Below are positions 6,891 through 12,033 of a stretch of 32,467 nucleotides of DNA, piece by piece. Position 1 is the stretch's first letter. Each line of letters begins with the position of its first letter. The DNA is taken from contig JAQUAU010000004.1 in NCBI GenBank assembly GCA_028687085.1, positions 1-32,467 of the forward strand, in the 5' to 3' direction. The notes under the pieces were generated by a model. The model was not told where the DNA came from, ran no database searches, and saw only the letters and a program-made list of their open reading frames with translations. The translations under genes were made by a program, and so were the position numbers. The stretch is from Minisyncoccota bacterium (GTDB lineage: Bacteria; Patescibacteriota; Minisyncoccia; Phycocordibacterales; Phycocordibacteraceae).

Positions 6891-7367
6891 ATGTCTTCGC
6901 AGAACGCACTTGCACAGTGGGAAGGGAGAGAATACGACCATAACCCCAAGAGCGGCGATTGGTATTGGGCGCTCGGTATCATCGCGGTCGCCGGCACGGT
7001 CGCGGCGATACTCTTCAGTAATTATCTCTTGGCGACGCTCATCGTCGTCGGTACTATCGCACTCGCGCTCCATGCCGCTAAGGAGCCCCCGCTCCACCGC
7101 TTCGCGCTTGTCGAAAAAGGCATCATGATCGGCGAGGAGCTGCACCCGTTCGAGAAGATGATCTCCTTCTCGGTGCTTGAAGATGTTCAGGGCACCTTGC
7201 CGCCGATGATTTCTATCAAGACCGAGAGCTGGTTCTCGCCGCACCTCATCATTCCGCTTGCGGGAGTGAATCCCGATGCGGTCTACGCCTACTTTCTCCA
7301 GCATGTCGACGAGGGCGAACACACTCACTCCTTCACCGACTTAGTGGCGGCGTGGCTCGGATTCTGA
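6891..7367 (+). CDS. Conserved-looking membrane protein with two TM helices, PH-like tail (hypothetical)
   Basis: 158 aa. A soluble N-terminus with WEGREYDHNPKSGDWYW is followed by a tight pair of transmembrane helices (about residues 25-42 and 44-62). A ~95-residue beta-rich cytoplasmic domain follows (RFALVEKGIMIGEELHPFEKMISFSV..., then SPHLIIPLAGVNPDAVYAYFLQHV). This arrangement resembles the small membrane-anchored bPH/DUF5673-type proteins of Patescibacteria, but I cannot name the family with certainty. Expressed from its own leaderless-type promoter. It ends 111 bp before tRNA-Arg(GCG), with a hairpin between (7401-7426). Confidence 0.82.
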   Translation: MSSQNALAQWEGREYDHNPKSGDWYWALGIIAVAGTVAAILFSNYLLATLIVVGTIALALHAAKEPPLHRFALVEKGIMIGEELHPFEKMISFSVLEDVQGTLPPMISIKTESWFSPHLIIPLAGVNPDAVYAYFLQHVDEGEHTHSFTDLVAAWLGF

Positions 7368-7400
7368 TATAAATCGACTACGGCCACCACGCCACAAGTC

Positions 7401-7426
7401 GCTCTCGTATGTAGGCATACGAGAGC
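7401..7426 (+). repeat. Perfect 11-bp hairpin with tRNA-Arg acceptor-like arms
   Basis: Arms GCTCTCGTATG and CATACGAGAGC around a TAGG loop. No T-tract follows, so it is not a good terminator. The outer seven bases of each arm are identical to the acceptor strands of the tRNA-Arg gene 53 bp downstream. The rest of the 7368-7478 gap shows nothing else. Confidence 0.7.
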
Positions 7427-7478
7427 TCGTTCGGAGAGTTTGCCTACACGAGGACGTGCAGTCACACTTCCTCACTTC

Positions 7479-7550
7479 GCTCTCGTCGTTCAATGGATAG
7501 GACATCAGCTTGCGGAGCTGACGATGACAGTTCGATTCTGTCCGAGAGCA
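7479..7550 (+). tRNA. tRNA-Arg (anticodon GCG)
   Basis: Acceptor GCTCTCG/CGAGAGC, anticodon stem TCAGC/GCTGA with loop TTGCGGA, so the anticodon is GCG at 7512-7514. T-arm GACAG-TTCGATT-CTGTC, discriminator A, no CCA. The GCG anticodon is unusual for a bacterial CGN-reading tRNA, where ACG (deaminated to inosine) is the norm. Confidence 0.92.
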
Positions 7551-7584
7551 CAAAAACTGTTTTAGAGTTAGGATTGAAATGTTC

Positions 7585-7656
7585 GCTCTCGTCGTTCAAT
7601 GGATAGGACACCTCCCTCCGAAGGAGGAGATACAGGTTCGATTCCTGTTGAGAGCA
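7585..7656 (+). tRNA. tRNA-Arg (anticodon CCG)
   Basis: Acceptor GCTCTCG/TGAGAGC (last pair G-T), anticodon stem CCTCC/GGAGG with loop CTCCGAA, T-arm ACAGG-TTCGATT-CCTGT, discriminator A. The first 26 nt are identical to the tRNA-Arg(GCG) 34 bp upstream, so the two are a duplicated, diverged pair. Confidence 0.94.
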
Positions 7657-7657
7657 C

Positions 7658-7701
7658 AAACGAAAAGCCGCGCACCCTAAAGGGTGCGCGGCTTTTCGTT
7701 T
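7658..7701. terminator. Bidirectional terminator between tRNA-Arg(CCG) and rpsT
   Basis: Perfect 21-bp inverted repeat with a 2-nt loop: A-rich outer arm, GC-rich core (AAGCCGCGCACCCT), T-rich tail TTTTCGTTT on either strand. Ends both convergent transcripts. Confidence 0.92.
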
Positions 7702-7703
7702 GC

Positions 7704-7970
7704 TTAGGCCTTCGCGCGCTTGATGGCGGCGGCGAGGCGAGCTTTCTTGCGGTCGGCGGTGTTGCCCTTGATGACACCGCGCTTCTTCGCCTTGTCGATC
7801 GCCTTGTAGGCGGCCGGGAGGAGCTTCTCGGCACCGGACACATCCTTGGCGGCGAGCGCCTTGGTGAGGAGCTTCGTCGTATCGCGGAGCGCGTCCTTGC
7901 GGCGCAGGTTGAAGACGTGCTTCCTTGCGGAGGCGCGTATCGCTTTCTTTGCAGAACTGGTGATAGCCAT
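7704..7970 (-). CDS. rpsT: 30S ribosomal protein S20
   Basis: 88 aa, very basic helical-bundle protein that binds 16S rRNA. Begins MAITSSAKKAIRASARKH, corresponding to the family start ANiKSAkKRirqnekr. It has the conserved RRKDALRDTTKLLTKALAAKD and AYKAIDKAKKRGVIKGNTADRKKARLA segments with the K-x-x-I-H/K-N-x-A-x-R-x-K-S-R-L pattern of the C-terminal helix. The usual length is 83-90 aa. A TATAGA box (7977-7982, minus) ends 6 nt before the ATG. It is divergent from ruvA and ends at the shared terminator. Confidence 0.96.
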   Translation of the reverse strand: MAITSSAKKAIRASARKHVFNLRRKDALRDTTKLLTKALAAKDVSGAEKLLPAAYKAIDKAKKRGVIKGNTADRKKARLAAAIKRAKA

Positions 7971-7976
7971 ATGTGC

Positions 7977-7982
7977 TCTATA
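7977..7982 (-). promoter_or_regulatory. -10 box TATAGA of rpsT (leaderless)
   Basis: TATAGA on the minus strand, 6 nt from the rpsT ATG, inside a TA-rich stretch (7977-7988). No Shine-Dalgarno sequence. Confidence 0.5.
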
Positions 7983-8016
7983 TATACGCTATCTCCCGCG
8001 AACTGGCAAATGGTAG

Positions 8017-8022
8017 TACGAT
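8017..8022 (+). promoter_or_regulatory. -10 box TACGAT of ruvA (leaderless)
   Basis: TACGAT with 6 nt to the ruvA ATG at 8029. No Shine-Dalgarno sequence is available in a 6-nt gap. Confidence 0.5.
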
Positions 8023-8028
8023 AGAGCC

Positions 8029-8574
8029 ATGATCCGACACATTCGCGGGCGAGTGCTCTCAGTCGGCCCTACGAGCGCCGTCATAGAAGTCGCGGGCTTC
8101 GGTGTCGAGGTGCGCATGAGCGCACCACAGACCCTTTCTGTCGACACTGAAGCGAGCCTCGCCACGCACCTTGCGGTTAAACAGGACGGCATGGAGCTCT
8201 ACGGCTTTGCCGACAGCTCTGATCGCGACTTCTTCGAACTCATCCTTACCGTCTCGGGCGTCGGGCCGAAGACCGCGCTCTCGGTCTTGCGCCGAAGCGC
8301 GCGCGAAGCGCTTGAGGGAGCCATCGGCACGCGCGATCTGAATTATCTCACCAAGATCGTGGGCCTCGGCAAGAAGAGCGCCGAGAAGATGCTGGTCGAG
8401 CTTGCCGACAAGGTGGGACCCCGCGCCCATGACAACGCCGACGGCGAAGTGTTCGACACGCTTGTCGCCCTTGGCTACACCGAACGCGAGGCGCGCACCG
8501 CGCTTCAGGCGATTCCCGAGGGCATCGCTGGAAAGGACGCCCGGCTTAAGGCGGCGCTCTCTGCTCACGCATGA
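8029..8574 (+). CDS. ruvA: Holliday junction branch migration protein RuvA
   Basis: 181 aa junction-binding subunit that loads the RuvB motor. An N-terminal OB fold (MIRHIRGRVLSVGPTSAVIEVAGFGVEV) is followed by the tandem helix-hairpin-helix domain with FELILTVSGVGPKTALSVL (about residues 68-87) and YLTKIVGLGKKSAEKMLVELADKV (about 105-128). The C-terminal RuvB-binding domain has VFDTLVALGYTEREARTALQAI. Slightly shorter than the ~200-residue average because the flexible linker is short. The stop overlaps the Mur ligase start (ATGA), so the two form an operon. RuvB lies 9.7 kb away, not adjacent as in many bacteria. Confidence 0.96.
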   Translation: MIRHIRGRVLSVGPTSAVIEVAGFGVEVRMSAPQTLSVDTEASLATHLAVKQDGMELYGFADSSDRDFFELILTVSGVGPKTALSVLRRSAREALEGAIGTRDLNYLTKIVGLGKKSAEKMLVELADKVGPRAHDNADGEVFDTLVALGYTEREARTALQAIPEGIAGKDARLKAALSAHA

Positions 8575-9800
8575 GACACGTGCGACGAACGCTCCTCGCT
8601 CCCTATCACTACGCACTCGCAGTGCTCGCGGCGTTCCGATACGACTTTCCTGCGAAGAAGCTCACCGTCATCGGCGTGACCGGCACCAAGGGCAAATCAT
8701 CCGTCGCAGAGATGCTCTATGCGATACTCACGGCCGCCGGGCACCCAACAGCGCTCGCTGGCACGATCCGTTTCGTCATCGGCACAGAGTCTCGGCCGAA
8801 CCTCTTCAAAATGACCCTGCCCGGCCGCGGATTTATCCAGAAATTCCTCGCCGAAGCGCTCACAAAGCGGTGCACGCATGTGGTCGTCGAGATTACGAGT
8901 GAGGCGGCGCTCCAATATCGACACTGGGGTCTCGCGCTCGACGCGCTCATCTTCACGAATCTTCAGAAGGAACACGTAGAGTCGCACGGATCGATGGACA
9001 ACTATTTCAACGCGAAGTTCGCCATCGCCCGTGCGCTCCAACGTTCGCCGAAGCGCCCGCGCAGCATTATCGCGAATAGCGATGACGCTTACGGCGGGAA
9101 GTTTCTTTCGCTTCCGGTCGAGAAGCGCGCGCCCTTCTCGCTCACCGACGCGACTGGCGTGCAGACGAGCGAGCAGGGTGTCTCATTTTCGTACAAGAAT
9201 ATTCCCTTCACACTCTCACTCCCGGGGACGTTCACTATCTTAAATGCGCTTGCTGCGATAAAGGCCGCTGAATCGCTTGGCGTGCCGCTTACCACGTGCG
9301 CGAAGGCTCTGCGCGAGCTCTCGCACATCAGCGGCCGCGTCGAGCGCATCGAAGCCGGACAAGACTTCATCGCCGTCGTGGACTACGCGCACACACCTGA
9401 CTCGCTTACAGCCTTATACAGCGCGTTCCCTCATCAAAGAAAAATATGTGTGCTCGGCAACACCGGCGGCGGACGCGATACCTGGAAGCGACCGGAGATG
9501 GGCCGCATCGCCGATGAGTCGTGTGAAAAAGTCATTCTCACCAATGAAGATCCGTATGATGAAGACCCTCGCGCGATTGTAGATGCGATGGCGGAGGGCA
9601 TGAAACGACAACCGCACATCATCATGAACCGGCGGGAAGCGATACGTGCCGCACTCCGCGCCGCGCGCGCGGGCGATGCGGTGCTGATTTCCGGCAAGGG
9701 CACCGACCCATATATCATGGAGGCGCACGGGACAAAGACGCCCTGGAGCGATGCTCGTGTTGTCCGCGAAGAGCTCGAGCACCTTTTGAAAGAAGTTTGA
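8571..9800 (+). CDS. murE: Mur ligase, MurE-like, lacking the N-terminal UDP-binding domain
   Basis: 409 aa ATP-dependent amide ligase of the MurC/D/E/F family, closest to MurE, which adds the third amino acid to UDP-MurNAc-L-Ala-D-Glu. P-loop GVTGTKGKSS at residues 35-44 (MurE normally has GTNGKTT near residue 110). ITSEAALQYR follows near 105, then FTNLQKEHVESHGSMDNYFNAK, VDYAHTPDSL near 265 and GNTGGGRDTWKRPEMG. The canonical N-terminal Rossmann domain that holds the UDP-MurNAc peptide is missing: only ~30 residues precede the P-loop. The DNPR motif that reads the diamino acid side chain is replaced by NEDPYDEDP. The substrate is therefore less certain than the family. Translationally coupled to ruvA (ATGA). 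Confidence 0.85.
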   Translation: MRHVRRTLLAPYHYALAVLAAFRYDFPAKKLTVIGVTGTKGKSSVAEMLYAILTAAGHPTALAGTIRFVIGTESRPNLFKMTLPGRGFIQKFLAEALTKRCTHVVVEITSEAALQYRHWGLALDALIFTNLQKEHVESHGSMDNYFNAKFAIARALQRSPKRPRSIIANSDDAYGGKFLSLPVEKRAPFSLTDATGVQTSEQGVSFSYKNIPFTLSLPGTFTILNALAAIKAAESLGVPLTTCAKALRELSHISGRVERIEAGQDFIAVVDYAHTPDSLTALYSAFPHQRKICVLGNTGGGRDTWKRPEMGRIADESCEKVILTNEDPYDEDPRAIVDAMAEGMKRQPHIIMNRREAIRAALRAARAGDAVLISGKGTDPYIMEAHGTKTPWSDARVVREELEHLLKEV

Positions 9801-9806
9801 TACAAT
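9801..9806 (+). promoter_or_regulatory. -10 box TACAAT (extended TGATACAAT) of the lamin-tail-like gene
   Basis: Immediately follows the Mur ligase stop codon; 7 nt to the ATG at 9814. The TGA of the extended -10 is the Mur ligase stop. Confidence 0.55.
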
Positions 9807-9813
9807 TCCCCCA

Positions 9814-10773
9814 ATGGGTGATATGCATGACGCGTGGTTCTTCATAGGCGTATTCGTCTTCATCTTCCTTATCTGGATCGCAACCGGAGGTCCGCTCCAT
9901 CCGATTGCCTTTACCGGTCCGGCCCTCTCTCAGCCGCAAGAGCTCGGCGGCGGGACCTATCTCTCACTCCCGCGAGCGCCATTTAGCATCGGGAACACAA
10001 ACGCTTCGCTTCCCGGCTCCTCCGGTGGCAGCGTCTCAGCGGGCACGGTTAATAATCCCGTCCCCGCCTTTACCGGCGGAACGCTCTTCGGCACACCTTC
10101 GCCCTATCGCGGTCTCGTTCAGCTGAATCACTATGTCTCGGGCGCCGGCTCCGGAGACCCGAGAAATGAATACGTCGAGATACGCGTTGCAGGGGATGCG
10201 CGCATGCCCGTCGACCTCTCCGGGTGGATGCTCGTGAGTGAAGTGAGCGGCAGTGCCGCCTCGGTACCGAAAGGGACCGAGGTACCCACGAGCGGTATCG
10301 TGAACGCATCGGAGCCGATTATTCTCTCTCCGGGAGATCGAGCGATTGTCGTTTCCGGGCGATCGCCTATCGGAGCCTCATTTCGCGAGAATAAGTGCAT
10401 CGGCTATTTCAACACCTTTCAGAGTTTCTATCCGAGCCTGCCGCAGAATTGCCCAACGCCCTCCGACGAGCTCTCCTCTTTCTACGGCGCCGGCTACGCT
10501 CGTGATACCGCCTGTATCGACTCGGTGAGCAAGCTCTCGCGCTGCCAGGTCATGCTCACGCCTCCGGCCGGCGCCTCGGGCGCCTGTCAGAGCTTCATGG
10601 TGAAGTACCTCAATTACAACGGCTGCGTAGACGCGCACCGAGGCGATGCCGACTTCACGGGCTCGACATGGCGCATCTATCTTGGCCGCACCAATTCAAT
10701 GTGGCGCACCACGCGCGAGTTCGTGAAATTGCTCGACGTGAACGGTAAGACGGTGGATGCGTTTTCGTATTAA
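9814..10773 (+). CDS. Membrane-anchored lamin-tail-domain-like surface protein
   Basis: 319 aa. One N-terminal transmembrane/signal-anchor helix (about residues 8-25) is followed by a low-complexity Gly/Ser/Pro linker (to ~105). An Ig-like domain comes next with NEYVEIRV, VDLSGWMLVSE and LSPGDRAIVVSGRSP. These are the strand signatures of the lamin tail domain (LTD), used in many bacterial surface and secreted proteins. The second half is Cys-containing (KCIGYF, NCP, TACIDS, SRCQV, GACQSF, NGCVDAH), spaced so that disulfides outside the membrane are plausible. The last ~50 residues return to an LTD-like strand pattern ending DVNGKTVDAFSY. The role is unknown; an extracytoplasmic structural or adhesive function is inference. 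Own leaderless-type promoter. Confidence 0.8.
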   Translation: MGDMHDAWFFIGVFVFIFLIWIATGGPLHPIAFTGPALSQPQELGGGTYLSLPRAPFSIGNTNASLPGSSGGSVSAGTVNNPVPAFTGGTLFGTPSPYRGLVQLNHYVSGAGSGDPRNEYVEIRVAGDARMPVDLSGWMLVSEVSGSAASVPKGTEVPTSGIVNASEPIILSPGDRAIVVSGRSPIGASFRENKCIGYFNTFQSFYPSLPQNCPTPSDELSSFYGAGYARDTACIDSVSKLSRCQVMLTPPAGASGACQSFMVKYLNYNGCVDAHRGDADFTGSTWRIYLGRTNSMWRTTREFVKLLDVNGKTVDAFSY

Positions 10774-10776
10774 TTG

Positions 10777-10849
10777 TGCGCCCGGCAGGGAACGATCCTG
10801 CGACCTTCTCCTTAAAAGGGAGCTGCTCTACCAGCTGAGCTACGGGCGC
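10777..10849 (-). tRNA. tRNA-Lys (anticodon TTT)
   Basis: Acceptor GCGCCCG/CGGGCGC, D-stem GCTC/GAGC, anticodon loop CTTTTAA, discriminator A, no CCA. Oddities: the 27-43 pair is a G-A mismatch. The T-loop reads ATCGTTC, so the conserved T54-A58 reverse-Hoogsteen pair is swapped to A54-T58. Confidence 0.9.
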
Positions 10850-10888
10850 GGTAATTACAAACTAGCACAAGAATGCTACTGCACAATA

Positions 10889-10917
10889 GAAAAAATCGGC
10901 CGCGAGAGGCGGCCGAT
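10889..10917 (-). terminator. Rho-independent terminator of the 104-aa gene
   Basis: Stem ATCGGCCGC/GCGGCCGAT with a 5-nt loop, followed on the minus strand by TTTTTT (complement of 10889-10894). 14 bp beyond the stop codon at 10931. Confidence 0.88.
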
Positions 10918-10930
10918 CTGAGGTGCTGCG

Positions 10931-11245
10931 TTATCCGTCGACTTCGTAGAGACTACGGATCTTCCATTTCACTTCTCTCGCGCGGTTTTCGACTGCCTCG
11001 AGAGCCCATCCGAGGATAAGCATCCCCGCCATACACACGAAACAGAGAACAAGCGGGAGCGCTCCGTACACCTCCATGGGGGTCATACTAGCCGGCCTCA
11101 GAGACCTGAGTACCCCAAGGACAAGCAGACCGACGAGGACTGCGCCACTCGCGATGAAGAATCTGCGCCTTCTCTTTTTCACTTCAGGCAAAATGGCTTC
11201 GAGTTGTTCTGTCAGCTGCCGTTCCTCAAGCGCTATAGCGTCCAT
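10931..11245 (-). CDS. Small two-TM hypothetical protein
   Basis: 104 aa, unrecognised. The N-terminal amphipathic/acidic helix (MDAIALEERQLTEQLEAIL) ends in a basic cluster KKRRRRF. Two transmembrane helices follow (about residues 30-48 and 64-83) separated by a short SLRPASMTPMEVYG loop, and a basic tail closes the protein. By the positive-inside rule both termini are cytoplasmic. It has the strongest Shine-Dalgarno sequence of the window (AAAGGAGGT, 5 nt before ATG), a leader hairpin (11265-11281), possible -10 TACTAT upstream, and its own terminator. It is thus an independent single-gene unit unlike the leaderless core genes around it. Confidence 0.82.
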   Translation of the reverse strand: MDAIALEERQLTEQLEAILPEVKKRRRRFFIASGAVLVGLLVLGVLRSLRPASMTPMEVYGALPLVLCFVCMAGMLILGWALEAVENRAREVKWKIRSLYEVDG

Positions 11246-11264
11246 GCTTCACCTCCTTTCTATC

Positions 11265-11281
11265 GCCCGAAACACTCGGGC
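11265..11281 (-). promoter_or_regulatory. Leader hairpin just upstream of the Shine-Dalgarno of the 104-aa gene
   Basis: GCCCGA/TCGGGC with a 5-nt loop, ending 4 nt before the GAAAGGAGGT run. It could stabilise the 5' end or affect ribosome access. Confidence 0.45.
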
Positions 11282-11340
11282 TCCTTCATTAAGAATAGTA
11301 CATCTGCACGACCGCAATATCGTTTTGCACCTCCACACCA

Positions 11341-12033
11341 CTAAACCGAAAGTGCGAAATGTTCGAGAGACAACGACAGGTCGAGACCGCCGCGGCGGGA
11401 ATTTTGTAAAAGCTCGATAAGGGCGAGCGAGAGCGCTCGCGATTCTGCTGGCGACCACACACGACTACCCTTCTCCATCAGGTCGCGCGCTTTCCAGTGC
11501 AAGAGGCCGTGAAGCATCTCGGGCGCGTCGCCGGCGCGGAGCGCGCGATTCACCTCCAGCCAGAGCTTCTCGCGACTGCGTGCAGAAAGCGCGTTCACCA
11601 GACCACTGTTAAAGCCTCGCGCCTCGATCGAGGCAGCCCGCTTGTCGAATGTATATTCTTTTGTCGCCTTGGCGACGAGCTTCTTCGCCTTTGCCGCTGC
11701 GAGCTTGGGCGCGAGGATAACGATGGCGTTGTCAGAGGCGACAAGCGCATCAAGATGTTCTTCGAGAATGCTCCCTGCATTCTCTTGTGTATCGCTCTCC
11801 TCGTCTGTGCTTGCCGCGCGCGCGGCAGGAAACGGGTCGTCAATGAGCACCAGGAGGCGCGAGACGAAGAGTCCGCCCGAGAGCGCAGCGTCCTCGAGCG
11901 CCGCACTCGAGAGCTCCTCGCGCGTAAGCCGAACATAGGCGAGATTCGGCTCCTTCTTTCTCGCTGCTGCCACCCACTCAAACGCCTTCGCGCGCACTCT
12001 TTCAACATCTGTGCCGTGAAAGAGATAAATCAT
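11341..12033 (-). CDS. holA: DNA polymerase III delta subunit-like clamp loader protein
   Basis: 230 aa. Clamp-loader delta subunits open the beta clamp (DnaN, encoded at 22.7 kb). The N-terminus MIYLFHGTDVERVRAKAFEW matches the family start (YLLyGeDpyLveEa). LTREELSSAALEDAALSGGLFVSRLLVLIDDP corresponds to the strand-helix segment before the FFsxkRLVvV motif. DNAIVILAPKL corresponds to the next core strand. The C-terminal helical collar is shorter than usual (family ~330-340 aa). The start at 12033 overlaps the polA stop (ATGA) and is preferred to one seven codons upstream. Third gene of tsaE-polA-holA. The call is moderately confident because delta subunits are poorly conserved. Confidence 0.78.
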   Translation of the reverse strand: MIYLFHGTDVERVRAKAFEWVAAARKKEPNLAYVRLTREELSSAALEDAALSGGLFVSRLLVLIDDPFPAARAASTDEESDTQENAGSILEEHLDALVASDNAIVILAPKLAAAKAKKLVAKATKEYTFDKRAASIEARGFNSGLVNALSARSREKLWLEVNRALRAGDAPEMLHGLLHWKARDLMEKGSRVWSPAESRALSLALIELLQNSRRGGLDLSLSLEHFALSV

